Shown here piece after piece: positions 1 through 7,829 of a stretch of 8,604 bases of DNA. Within the stretch, counting starts at the first letter, position 1, and each line of letters starts with the position of its first letter. Origin of the DNA: an uncultured Flavobacteriaceae bacterium (lineage in GTDB: Bacteria > Bacteroidota > Bacteroidia > Flavobacteriales > Flavobacteriaceae); NCBI GenBank assembly GCA_913020685.1, contig CAJWAY010000051.1, positions 1 through 8,604 on the forward strand. Direction: 5' to 3'. Both the position numbers and the translations under genes were made by a program. The notes under the pieces were generated by a model. It had not been told where the DNA came from. It did no database searches and was given only the letters and a program-made list of their open reading frames with translations.

Positions 1-596
1 CACAACGGCAAGAACTTTTGGCTGCTTTGTATAAAAAAACCAAAGGAGAAGGAGTGCCTTTACTTTTATCAGAAGTAGTGCGTTTCTCCACTTGGGAAAA
101 AGTGGCGCAAGAACGTGAACGAGCTCAAGAAATGCGTAGTGAGGGACTGATGCTAAAACACAAAGACGCTCCCTATGCGGTAGGGCGGAAAAAAGGGACG
201 TGGTGGAAGTGGAAATCGGACCCGAATACCATAGACGCAGTCTTGACCTATGCCATGCGGGGGCACGGAAGACGCACCAATCTTTATACAGATTACACCT
301 TTGCTCTCTGGCAAAACGAAGAATTAGTCACTTTTGCTAAGGCCTACTCCGGTTTAACGGATGCAGAAATAAAGCAAGTAGATCAGTTTGTCAAAAAAAA
401 CACTACTGACCGTTTTGGCCCTGTACGTCAAGTAAAACCAGAATTAGTTTTTGAAATTGCCTTTGAAGGTATCGCTCCTTCCCCACGTCATAAAAGCGGA
501 GTCGCTGTCCGTTTCCCAAGGATTTTACGTTGGCGTCACGATAAAAAAATTGCTGAGGCCAATAGCCTAGAGGATATTAAAAAGTTACTGTCATGA
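1..596 (+). CDS. ATP-dependent DNA ligase of the repair-cluster type, C-terminal part (5' truncated)
   Basis: Seals nicks in DNA with an ATP-derived adenylate. About 198 residues of the C-terminus are present. The frame is open from base 3 to the window edge, so the TTG at 18 is an internal leucine and the start lies outside. The catalytic lysine (motif I) is also outside. Visible are motif IV (EGLMLK, 141-158), motif V (WWKWKSDP, 201-224, with its conserved lysines), the OB-fold, and a motif VI-like FPR...RWRHDK (510-545) near the C-terminus, an arrangement typical of ATP-dependent ligases. The best family fit is the ligase of the PP_1105 type, which is encoded with an Lhr-like helicase and a phosphoesterase; the next two genes are exactly these. 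Its TGA overlaps the helicase ATG by four bases, indicating translational coupling. It is unlikely to be the essential replicative ligase, which in bacteria is NAD-dependent. No damage or missing motif is visible in this part. Confidence 0.93.
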   Translation, partial: QRQELLAALYKKTKGEGVPLLLSEVVRFSTWEKVAQERERAQEMRSEGLMLKHKDAPYAVGRKKGTWWKWKSDPNTIDAVLTYAMRGHGRRTNLYTDYTFALWQNEELVTFAKAYSGLTDAEIKQVDQFVKKNTTDRFGPVRQVKPELVFEIAFEGIAPSPRHKSGVAVRFPRILRWRHDKKIAEANSLEDIKKLLS

Positions 597-3010
597 AAGA
601 AGTCACTCAATGGTTTGGCGAGCAAGGTTGGCGTCCTCAGGCTTTTCAAAAAGAATGCTGGAAGGCCTATGATCAAGGAAAAAATGGAATGTTACACTCC
701 CCTACAGGAAGCGGAAAAACCTATGCGCTTTGGGGTGGGATTGTGCAAGAAGCCTTTCAATCAAAGAAACATCCTAATGGAGTTCAGGCCCTTTGGCTTA
801 CGCCCTTGCGTGCTTTGGCAGTAGAAATACAGCAAGCCACTCAGCGAATGACAAAGGATCTAATTCCCGAATTACAAATTGCCCTTCGAACTGGAGATAC
901 TTCCCAAAGTGAACGCGCCAAACAAAAGCGAAAACCTTCTTTTGGATTGGTCACTACCCCAGAGAGTCTTCATGTGCTCTTAAGTACCAAAGACCATCAA
1001 AAACAATTTCAGCACCTCAAAGTAGTGGTTGTAGACGAGTGGCACGAACTACTCGGAACCAAAAGAGGAGTGCAAGTAGAATTGGCGCTAGCCTATTTAC
1101 GCTCTTTCTTACCCAATTTAAAGGTCTGGGGAATTTCTGCCACCCTAGGAAATAAAGACTTGGCAAGAGAAATCTTATTAGGTCCAACAGAAAATTACAC
1201 TACGGTAAATGCTGAGATTAATAAAAAAATTAAGGTAAAATCCATTTTACCCAAAAACATGGAAAGCTTCCCTTGGCGGGGACATTTGGGCATTCATCTT
1301 TTACCTCAAGTATTGAAATTGGTGCAGAAAAACAAAACCACATTGATTTTTACCAATACACGTGCCCAATGTGAAATTTGGTTCCATCGCCTTTTAGATG
1401 CCGATCCGAATTTAGCAGGAAACATGGCCATGCACCATGGCAGTATTGACAAAAAAATACGTCTTTGGGTAGAAGAGGCTTTACGTGAAGAAAGCCTAAA
1501 AGTAGTGGTGTGTACTTCCAGTTTAGATTTGGGGGTGGATTTTAGCCCAGTAGAAAATTGTGTACAGATAGGGAGTCCTAAAGGGGTGGGGCGATTTATC
1601 CAACGCGCTGGGCGAAGTGGTCACCGCCCAATGGCAGGAAGCACGATTCACTTTCTACCGACACACGCCATGGAACTCATCGAATCTGTTGCATTACAAC
1701 GAGGAATAGAACAACAGCAAATAGAAGACCGTATTCCATATCTCAACGCCTATGATGTGGTACTTCAATTTCTAATGACCCTTGCTGTGGGGAGTGGTTT
1801 TCATCCCAAAGAATTATTCCCAATAATTCAAAACACTTTTTGTTTTCAAACCCTTGACAATAAACGTTGGCAATGGATGATTAATTTTTTGGTTAAAGGA
1901 AGTCAAAGTCTGGAACATTATGACGAATACAAGAAAGTGACTGTCTTAGAAGATGGAAGTCTTAAGGTCTTAAACAAAGGGATCGCCATGCGCCACCGAC
2001 TCTCAATGGGAACCATAGTGAGCGATGCCAATCTAAAGGTACGTTATCAAAAAGGAGGTTATTTGGGTACGGTTGAAGAATGGTTTGTAGCCAAATTAAA
2101 ACCCGGAGATGTTTTCACTTTTTCGGGGAGAAACCTGGAACTGATACGAATGCACAATATGGAGGTCATCGTCCGTAAGTCCAAATCAAAAAAAAGTAGA
2201 ATACCAGCCTGGATGGGTGGACGGATGAGCTTTAGTGCGCACCTTAGCGACCTCTTAAAAAAGGCTTTGTTTGACCAACGCAATCAAGACACTCCAGAAT
2301 TTAAAGCTCTTGCTCCTGTGTTTCGACAACAATTGAAAGAATCTATTGTACCCCAACCTCATCAGTTTTTAATAGAACGCTTCGAAACCAAAGAAGGCTT
2401 TCATACAGTATTCTATCCTTTTGAGGGTTATGCCATCCACGAGGCCCTAGCCAGTTTGATGGCCTACCGAATAAGTTTGATGTCTCCCATTACTTTTAGT
2501 ATGTCCTTTAATGATTATGGCTTTGAACTTTTATCGGATCAAGCCTTTTCTAAAGAAGACTTTTTGGATAACAATCTGCTGACTTTAGATTATTTACACG
2601 AAGATTTAGAAAAAAGCATCAATATTTCTGAAATGGCACGACGTCGCTTTCGGGATATCGCAGTCATCTCAGGTATGGTTTTTCAGGGCTTCCCTAACAA
2701 ACCTATAAAAGCCAAACACCTACAAAGTGGCTCCCAATTATTTTACGATGTGTTTAAAGACTATGAGCCCGACAACTTATTGTACCAACAAGCCCTTGAA
2801 GAAACTTTTGATCACGGGATGGAGCGGGGTAGGATGACCCAGGTTTTTGAAAATATTCAAGAGCAGAATATCGTTTGGTGTGATTGTAGTCAACCCACTC
2901 CTTTTTCCTTCCCTTTGATTACCGATCGTATTCGTTCCAAACTCTCTTCAGAAAGTGTAGAAGATCGAATCAAGAAAATGTATCTTCAACTTGAGAAAGC
3001 TGGACAATGA
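593..3010 (+). CDS. Ligase-associated DEXH-box helicase, Lhr-Core type
   Basis: Superfamily 2 ATPase of 805 residues, a normal length for Lhr-Core proteins, which are ATP-driven 3'-to-5' single-strand translocases and unwinding enzymes. RecA domain 1 carries a Q-motif-like region (RPQAFQ, 14-19), Walker A SPTGSGKT (36-43), DEWH Walker B (148-151) and SAT (182-184). RecA domain 2 carries the CTSSLDLGVD motif V (307-316) and QRAGRSGHR motif VI with its arginine fingers (337-345). The C-terminal half holds the winged-helix and beta-barrel parts characteristic of Lhr, with PAWMGG (538-543), an HEAL segment (616-619) and NDYGFELL (640-647) of the DEAD-associated domain. The ATG at 593 overlaps the ligase stop (ATGA), and the TGA at 3008-3010 overlaps the next gene in the same way, so three products are probably made in fixed ratio. 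A role in DNA damage repair follows from the family and the neighbours; the actual substrate cannot be read from sequence. All core motifs are intact. Confidence 0.95.
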   Translation: MKEVTQWFGEQGWRPQAFQKECWKAYDQGKNGMLHSPTGSGKTYALWGGIVQEAFQSKKHPNGVQALWLTPLRALAVEIQQATQRMTKDLIPELQIALRTGDTSQSERAKQKRKPSFGLVTTPESLHVLLSTKDHQKQFQHLKVVVVDEWHELLGTKRGVQVELALAYLRSFLPNLKVWGISATLGNKDLAREILLGPTENYTTVNAEINKKIKVKSILPKNMESFPWRGHLGIHLLPQVLKLVQKNKTTLIFTNTRAQCEIWFHRLLDADPNLAGNMAMHHGSIDKKIRLWVEEALREESLKVVVCTSSLDLGVDFSPVENCVQIGSPKGVGRFIQRAGRSGHRPMAGSTIHFLPTHAMELIESVALQRGIEQQQIEDRIPYLNAYDVVLQFLMTLAVGSGFHPKELFPIIQNTFCFQTLDNKRWQWMINFLVKGSQSLEHYDEYKKVTVLEDGSLKVLNKGIAMRHRLSMGTIVSDANLKVRYQKGGYLGTVEEWFVAKLKPGDVFTFSGRNLELIRMHNMEVIVRKSKSKKSRIPAWMGGRMSFSAHLSDLLKKALFDQRNQDTPEFKALAPVFRQQLKESIVPQPHQFLIERFETKEGFHTVFYPFEGYAIHEALASLMAYRISLMSPITFSMSFNDYGFELLSDQAFSKEDFLDNNLLTLDYLHEDLEKSINISEMARRRFRDIAVISGMVFQGFPNKPIKAKHLQSGSQLFYDVFKDYEPDNLLYQQALEETFDHGMERGRMTQVFENIQEQNIVWCDCSQPTPFSFPLITDRIRSKLSSESVEDRIKKMYLQLEKAGQ

Positions 3011-3645
3011 AACGGATACAAATCAATGAAAATCATTTTGACTTACACCCAAGCGGTGCCCTTTATTGGGAAGAAAAAAAGACCCTAATGCTTGCGGATG
3101 TACACCTTGGGAAAGTAGCTCATTTTCGGAAAAATGGCATTGCGGTTCCCCGAAAAGCTGAGGGTGCTTTCTATGAAAAAATTACCCTCCTTTTAAACGA
3201 ATTTGAAGTGGAACGCCTCCTTTTTTTAGGCGATCTTTTCCACAGTTTTCAAAATAACGAATGGCACTTGTTTAGCGCTTGGGTCAAACAGCAGCAAAGC
3301 GAGTTGATCCTTATTGAAGGAAATCATGATGTAATTCCTGCGTGGAAATTTAAACAACTGGGCATTACTGTTACACCTGATTTTAAGGAAGATACTTTTT
3401 ACTTTTCCCATTTCCCTACCGAAAAAAAAGAAAACTTCGTTTTTTGTGGTCATGTCCATCCTGGGGTAAAACTCAAAGGTGCAGGGCTTCAACAACTTAA
3501 AATGCCCTGCTTTTACCAAAGTCAAAATCAATTGATTCTTCCTGCTTTTGGAGCTTTTACAGGATTGCATATCCTTACTCCTAAAGAAGGGGATTGTGTC
3601 TATATCACTTCGGGAAAAGAAGTTATGGAAATAGACAAGAATTAA
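3007..3645 (+). CDS. pdeM: Ligase-associated metallophosphoesterase/DNA endonuclease PdeM (MPE)
   Basis: Calcineurin-like metallophosphoesterase of 212 residues, close to the size of the P. putida MPE, which has been described as a manganese-dependent single-strand DNA endonuclease. The full set of two-metal ligands is visible: DVH (31-33), GDLFHS (75-80), GNHD (105-108), a lone histidine in SHFP (H135) and GHVHP (148-152). There is no signal peptide or membrane segment, consistent with a cytoplasmic nuclease. The start ATG at 3007 sits in an ATGA overlap with the helicase stop. Its context after ligase and helicase is what separates it from the many general phosphoesterases of this fold (YfcE, SbcD-like); with all five motifs and this location the call is firm. 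It presumably incises single strands exposed by the helicase before the ligase reseals, which is inference from the gene set. The stop TAA (3643-3645) lies about 28 bases before the likely start of mfd, so read-through transcription is probable. Confidence 0.93.
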   Translation: MKRIQINENHFDLHPSGALYWEEKKTLMLADVHLGKVAHFRKNGIAVPRKAEGAFYEKITLLLNEFEVERLLFLGDLFHSFQNNEWHLFSAWVKQQQSELILIEGNHDVIPAWKFKQLGITVTPDFKEDTFYFSHFPTEKKENFVFCGHVHPGVKLKGAGLQQLKMPCFYQSQNQLILPAFGAFTGLHILTPKEGDCVYITSGKEVMEIDKN

Positions 3646-3673
3646 CTTTCAAGCCTTTATATTTACCAAAAAA

Positions 3674-6600
3674 ACGATCAATCCGTTATTAAACGTATTT
3701 GATAATCTTAGTTCCCAGAAGAAACTACTTGCAGCTTTTTCTGAGAAGCAGTGCGTCCATATCAAAGGTTTAGTAGGTTCGGGTTTTTCCTTTCGTTTTG
3801 CAGCTGCATTCCAAAAACAAGATCAATCGCTTTTGTTTATCCATGAGAATGCAGAACAAGCAGCTTATTTTTTAAATGACTTCGAACGTTTACTCGGGGC
3901 ATCCGAAGTACTCTTTTTTCCAGCCAGCTATCGACAAGCTTATGCTCCAGAAACGACCGACAATGCAAACATCTTACTTCGAGCGGAAGTATTAAAAAAG
4001 CTGAGTTCCTCAAAAAAACCAAGGATCATTGTAACCTATCCCCAAGCCATTTTTGAAAAAATTATTTCTCAACATACCTTAAAGCGAATTACGCTCAAAC
4101 TAAAAAAAGACACCGAGGTATCCCTGAATCATATTAATGAGCGTCTTTTTGAAATGGGTTTTGAACGCGTAGATTTTGTAACAGGTCCTGGAGAATTTGC
4201 TGTACGTGGTGGAATTATTGATGTTTTTTCTTTTGCCTATCAGCACCCATACCGAATTGAATTTTTTGATGAAACTGTAGAACGACTTTCTAGTTTTGAT
4301 GTCAGTAGCCAACGCTCGATAAGCGCTTTTGAAGAGATTGAAATACTGCCCAATACCTCTGATCACGACTTTACAGATAAACGAAGACCCTTACTTTCCT
4401 TCTTCTCATCAGAGAGTTCTGTTGTTTTCGCAGATCTCGATAAGACAACCGATCGATTGGAGCAACTTTATGAAAAAGCAGTGAACGTATATCAAGAAAT
4501 GGATACAACGACTCAATATGCTCCAGAAATTTTATTTGTCAAACCCCAAGAATGGATTGCAGACTGTCAAAATCGTTCGGTATTTGTACTTGAAAAAACA
4601 ACGCACATTAAAATTAAAGAACAGCTTTTAATCAAGCAAAGCCCCCAACCTACGTTTAATAAAAAGTTTGACCTTCTTGTTTCACACCTTAACCAAAATA
4701 AGGATCAAGGTTATAACAATACCCTTTTTTGTAGTAATGAACAACAAGCCAAACGATTTCATGATATTTTTGAAGAAATGGAAGGAGACATCCATTATCA
4801 AACTGAAGTGTTGCCCATTTATGAAGGTTTTGAAGACTTAGAAGCTCAGTGGGCTTGCTTTTCAGACCATCAGATTTTTGAACGATATCACAAATATCAG
4901 CTTAAATCGGATCGAAGAAAAAAAGAAGCCCTCAGCTTAAAAGAGTTGACCCAAATGGAAATTGGCGACTATGTTACTCATATCGATCATGGGATTGGAA
5001 CTTTTGGGGGCCTACAACGCATTGAAGTAGAGGGAAAATGGCAAGAAGCTATCAAACTGTTTTATGGGGAACGAGATATTCTCTATTTAAGCATTCACTC
5101 CTTACATAAGATTAGTCGTTATGCTGGAAAAGATGGGTCCGTCCCCAAGATCTATAAATTAGGCTCTAAAGCTTGGAAAGCACTCAAACAAAAAACAAAA
5201 AACAAGGTTAAGGAAATTGCCTTTAATCTAATTGAACTCTACGCCAAAAGAAAGCAAAAAATAGGTTTTGCCTTTGATCCCGACAGCTATTTACAGTGGG
5301 AATTAGAAGCTTCTTTTTTATTTGAAGACACCCCCGATCAAGAAAAAGCAACTCAAGCCATTAAAGGGGATATGGAATCAACTCGGCCCATGGATCGACT
5401 TGTTTGTGGTGATGTAGGTTTTGGAAAAACTGAGGTTGCCATCCGCGCAGCCTTTAAAGCGGTAGATAACAGTAAGCAAGTTGTAGTACTCGTGCCAACA
5501 ACCATCTTAGCCTTTCAACATTTTAAAACCTTTTCTCAGCGTTTAAAAGATCTCCCAGTAAGGGTGGATTACCTCAATCGCTTTCGAACTACAAAAGACA
5601 GAACTCAAATTTTAAAGGATTTGGCAGATGGAAAAATTGACATTTTAATTGGAACACACCAATTGGTTAGTAAAAATGTGATTTTTCACGATTTGGGTCT
5701 ATTGATCGTTGATGAGGAGCAAAAATTTGGCGTAGCAGTCAAAGAGAAAATTCGATCTCTAAAAGCCAACATAGATGTTCTGACTCTAACCGCCACACCC
5801 ATTCCCAGAACGCTTCAATTCAGCCTAATGGCCGCAAGGGATCTGTCAGTAATTGCCACACCTCCTCCTAACCGATATCCTATAGATAGTGAAGTTGTTC
5901 GTTTTAGCGAAACTCAAATTCGAGATGGAATCCTATATGAATTGCAACGCGGAGGACAGGTCTTTTTTATAAACAACCGTGTTGAAAATATTATGGAAAT
6001 GGCTGGCCTCTTACAACGTCTTGTTCCTGATGCGCGAATAGCAGTGGGTCATGGTCAAATGGAAGGGCGAAAACTGGAGCAAACCTTGTTGCGGTTTATG
6101 AATGGAGAATACGATATTTTAATTGCTACTACCATTATTGAAAACGGTTTAGATGTGCCCAATGCCAATACCATCTTCATTAACAATGCCAACAATTTTG
6201 GACTTAGTGATCTGCACCAAATGCGAGGTCGTGTAGGCAGGAGCAATAAAAAAGCCTTTTGTTATTTCATCACCCCTCCCTATAGTGTGATGAATACGGA
6301 TGCTCAAAAAAGGATTAAAACCATCGAGCAATTTTCAGCCATTGGTTCTGGTATCCAAATTGCTATGAAAGATTTGGAGATCCGTGGTGCAGGTGATCTT
6401 TTGGGGGGAGAACAAAGTGGGTTTATCAATGAAATGGGCTTTGAGACCTATCAGAAAATTTTACAACAAGCCATAGACGAGCTGAAAGAAAATGAGTTTA
6501 AATCCCTCTATGAATCCGAGGAAAACGATCAGATCAAAACTTATGTTAAAGAGGTTCAAATTGATACGGATATGGAAATTTATATCCCTGATGATTATGT

Positions 6601-7015
6601 CAATATTGTCAAAGAACGTCTTGCCCTTTATCAAGAATTGAGTCAGTTAAAAACAACCCAAGAACTCGAAGCATTTGAAGCTAAACTGCAGGATCGTTTC
6701 GGAGCACTTCCCGATGCCGCAAAAGAGTTGATTGAATCGGTACGTTTAAAATGGATTGCTATTCAGTTAGGTATGGAACGGTTAATCTTAAAAAAAGGAA
6801 GCTGTTTGTGCTACTTTCTATCTGATCAACAAAGTAATTTTTTCCAAAGTGAGGGGTTTAGTTTCTTATTAAATCAAATTCAAAGCTCCCCAGAACAAAT
6901 GCAACTCAAAGAAAAAAACACCGCAAATGGACCTAAACTCCTCCTTTCCATCAGAGAAATTAAAAATGTTAAAAGTCTAATTATATTACTTGATAAATTA
7001 GTATTAAAAATTTAA
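3674..7015 (+). CDS. mfd: Transcription-repair coupling factor Mfd (start codon non-canonical or mutated)
   Basis: Displaces RNA polymerase stalled at DNA lesions and recruits UvrA for nucleotide excision repair. Numbered from 3674, the protein is 1113 residues, normal for Mfd. The N-terminal UvrB-like module has a degenerate P-loop GLVGSG (32-37) and an RGGIIDVF segment (178-185). The CarD-like RNA polymerase-interacting domain begins near residue 428 (MEIGDYVTHIDHGIG). The RecG-like motor has Walker A GDVGFGKT (579-586), DEEQ (680-683), TATPIPR (706-712) and QMRGRVGR (849-856). RGAGDLLGGEQSG (904-916) marks the translocation motif, followed by the C-terminal D7 domain. The first canonical start in frame is TTG at 3833, but conserved sequence continues upstream of it, and the frame is open back to 3635 with no ATG, GTG or TTG. 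I placed the start at ACG 3674, one base from ATG and preceded by a run of As. ATC 3677, ATA 3659 and ATT 3641 are alternatives. The product call is certain; the start is not. Confidence 0.93.
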   Translation, partial: TINPLLNVFDNLSSQKKLLAAFSEKQCVHIKGLVGSGFSFRFAAAFQKQDQSLLFIHENAEQAAYFLNDFERLLGASEVLFFPASYRQAYAPETTDNANILLRAEVLKKLSSSKKPRIIVTYPQAIFEKIISQHTLKRITLKLKKDTEVSLNHINERLFEMGFERVDFVTGPGEFAVRGGIIDVFSFAYQHPYRIEFFDETVERLSSFDVSSQRSISAFEEIEILPNTSDHDFTDKRRPLLSFFSSESSVVFADLDKTTDRLEQLYEKAVNVYQEMDTTTQYAPEILFVKPQEWIADCQNRSVFVLEKTTHIKIKEQLLIKQSPQPTFNKKFDLLVSHLNQNKDQGYNNTLFCSNEQQAKRFHDIFEEMEGDIHYQTEVLPIYEGFEDLEAQWACFSDHQIFERYHKYQLKSDRRKKEALSLKELTQMEIGDYVTHIDHGIGTFGGLQRIEVEGKWQEAIKLFYGERDILYLSIHSLHKISRYAGKDGSVPKIYKLGSKAWKALKQKTKNKVKEIAFNLIELYAKRKQKIGFAFDPDSYLQWELEASFLFEDTPDQEKATQAIKGDMESTRPMDRLVCGDVGFGKTEVAIRAAFKAVDNSKQVVVLVPTTILAFQHFKTFSQRLKDLPVRVDYLNRFRTTKDRTQILKDLADGKIDILIGTHQLVSKNVIFHDLGLLIVDEEQKFGVAVKEKIRSLKANIDVLTLTATPIPRTLQFSLMAARDLSVIATPPPNRYPIDSEVVRFSETQIRDGILYELQRGGQVFFINNRVENIMEMAGLLQRLVPDARIAVGHGQMEGRKLEQTLLRFMNGEYDILIATTIIENGLDVPNANTIFINNANNFGLSDLHQMRGRVGRSNKKAFCYFITPPYSVMNTDAQKRIKTIEQFSAIGSGIQIAMKDLEIRGAGDLLGGEQSGFINEMGFETYQKILQQAIDELKENEFKSLYESEENDQIKTYVKEVQIDTDMEIYIPDDYVNIVKERLALYQELSQLKTTQELEAFEAKLQDRFGALPDAAKELIESVRLKWIAIQLGMERLILKKGSCLCYFLSDQQSNFFQSEGFSFLLNQIQSSPEQMQLKEKNTANGPKLLLSIREIKNVKSLIILLDKLVLKI

Positions 7016-7032
7016 AGGCCTTTGAGATTTTT
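7006..7032. terminator. Possible weak bidirectional terminator between mfd and the ACT-domain gene
   Basis: An imperfect inverted repeat is centred on AAAGGCCTTT (7014-7023). Its outer arms are AAAAATTT (7006-7013) and AGATTTTT (7025-7032), with one bulged G at 7024 and one T·G pair. Each strand therefore reads an A-run, a hairpin and a T-run, as bidirectional terminators do, and it sits exactly on the convergent junction. The GGCC would be the loop, leaving a nearly all-A/T stem, so stability is low. In sequence this AT-rich the repeat could be chance. Confidence 0.28.
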
Positions 7033-7671
7033 GATAACTTTAAAAGCAATATCTACTTCATCTTCATCAACCAGAATAGTAAATTCATTAGAAGTGGAAA
7101 TTACTTCTGTTATATTGACACCCTCCCAGGAAAGGCGTTGAAAAATAAAATAATATATCCCTGGTATTTTTACATTATCGCTGGGGAGTTTAATTGTAAT
7201 CGAAGATAAATCCTCTAATTTGGTGTGACAAATTTCGTTTTTAAATAATTCGTCTACCAGAGGAACAATATTTTGACTAACTACGATATTACTTTCTGCG
7301 ACGCCTCTAGAAGATGTGTAAAAAACATCCTTCTTATACTCAATTTCTTTCAAGAGATTGGCTTGAGTCAACAGTAATGAATCTGATAGTAAGAAACCAT
7401 AATCTACTAATGATGACCTTACTGTAATATCGCCTAAATTTTTCAGAATTCTAATAATTTTTTTTGTTAGCATGAAGCTCGCATCATCAGAAACTCTTTT
7501 AAGAGCCATAATTATTGCACCCTGATTTACTGATTTATTCATTGTAGATTCAATATCTGCATGAATATTTCTTGCTAAAGAGGTTAGATTTATTATGCCA
7601 TCTGCAAGAGCAGAAGACAGGTATGGTTTTGACTTAATGTATTCATTTACTGCTGAGGAAATTGTTTTCAT
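7012..7671 (-). CDS. ACT-domain protein with helical, HTH-like N-terminus; putative amino-acid-responsive regulator
   Basis: A protein of 219 residues. The C-terminal segment of about 60 residues (157-217) reads as an ACT ligand-binding domain: SSITIKLP, then IPGIYYFIFQRLSWEGVNI, then STSNEFTILVDEDE, close in pattern to the ACT modules of aspartate kinases. The preceding region (about 80-145) is beta/alpha and may be a second, divergent ACT unit. The N-terminal 60 residues are helical, with GIINLTSLAR (25-34) and AIIMALKR (52-59), a pattern seen in small ACT proteins with a winged-helix-like head. There is no kinase domain, so it is not aspartate kinase despite the likely similarity. No signal peptide or membrane segment is present. 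The ATG at 7669-7671 is followed in frame by the whole conserved head. It is convergent with mfd (stops overlap) and divergent from metG, which suggests a regulatory tie to amino-acid or tRNA-charging genes. That function is inference; the ligand is unknown. Base use is markedly more AT-rich than in the repair genes. Confidence 0.8.
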   Translation of the reverse strand: MKTISSAVNEYIKSKPYLSSALADGIINLTSLARNIHADIESTMNKSVNQGAIIMALKRVSDDASFMLTKKIIRILKNLGDITVRSSLVDYGFLLSDSLLLTQANLLKEIEYKKDVFYTSSRGVAESNIVVSQNIVPLVDELFKNEICHTKLEDLSSITIKLPSDNVKIPGIYYFIFQRLSWEGVNITEVISTSNEFTILVDEDEVDIAFKVIKNLKGL

Positions 7672-7701
7672 GATTTTAATAGAGAAATAATATTAATTTA
7701 A

Positions 7702-7709
7702 CAAAATTA
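7702..7709 (-). promoter_or_regulatory. Candidate -7 element for the ACT-domain gene
   Basis: Read on the minus strand the bases are TAATTTTG, an exact match to the Bacteroidota -7 consensus TAnnTTTG. Transcription would begin a few bases further on and leave a leader of roughly 20-25 bases before the ATG at 7671, a sensible length. No TTG at the usual -33 distance was found; the nearest (CAA at 7721-7723 on +) is too close. The match is short and the region AT-rich, so confidence is low. Confidence 0.35.
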
Positions 7710-7722
7710 AAATTTTAAAACA

Positions 7723-7744
7723 AAATGTTGTAAATAAAACATTT
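7723..7744. repeat. 7-bp inverted repeat, possible operator in the divergent spacer
   Basis: AAATGTT (7723-7729) and AACATTT (7738-7744) are perfect reverse complements separated by eight bases, so the half-site centres lie 15 bases apart, somewhat more than one helical turn. A further AAATGT occurs at 7755-7760, in the same orientation as the left arm and 32 bases from it, about three turns. Position between two divergent genes, one of them a putative regulator, makes an operator plausible. The arms are A/T-rich, so chance is not excluded. Confidence 0.3.
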
Positions 7745-7829
7745 CTATAAGTTGAAATGTCTATATTATTATTTAAAAAAAATGACTGATTATGACGCCT
7801 TTAAATCTCAAAAAGGGTGGAGTTTTGCT

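Noticed and set aside
18..20. TTG at 18 as the start of the ligase gene
   Set aside because: The frame is open to the window edge and the essential N-terminal half with the catalytic lysine would be missing; this is an internal leucine of a gene cut by the window.
3226..3570. Minus strand open frame of 114 codons opposite pdeM
   Set aside because: It lies wholly antisense to a gene with all catalytic motifs intact, and its translation shows no recognisable family pattern; a shadow frame.
3646..3673. Separate promoter or terminator between pdeM and mfd
   Set aside because: No TAnnTTTG match and no hairpin followed by a T-run were found in this short gap.
4100..4366. Minus strand open frame of 88 codons opposite mfd
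   Set aside because: Entirely within the conserved UvrB-like region of mfd, with no promoter match or domain pattern; a shadow frame. The same applies to minus frames at 2059-2283, 3837-4022, 6055-6246 and 6149-6331, and to the + frame at 615-824.
7012..7671. Minus strand gene as aspartate kinase
   Set aside because: Only the ACT-type regulatory fold matches; at 219 residues it has no amino-acid kinase domain or its nucleotide-binding motifs.
7707..7718. 12-bp perfect palindrome TTAAAATTTTAA as an operator
   Set aside because: Composed only of A and T in a spacer that is mostly A and T, so such a palindrome is readily expected by chance.
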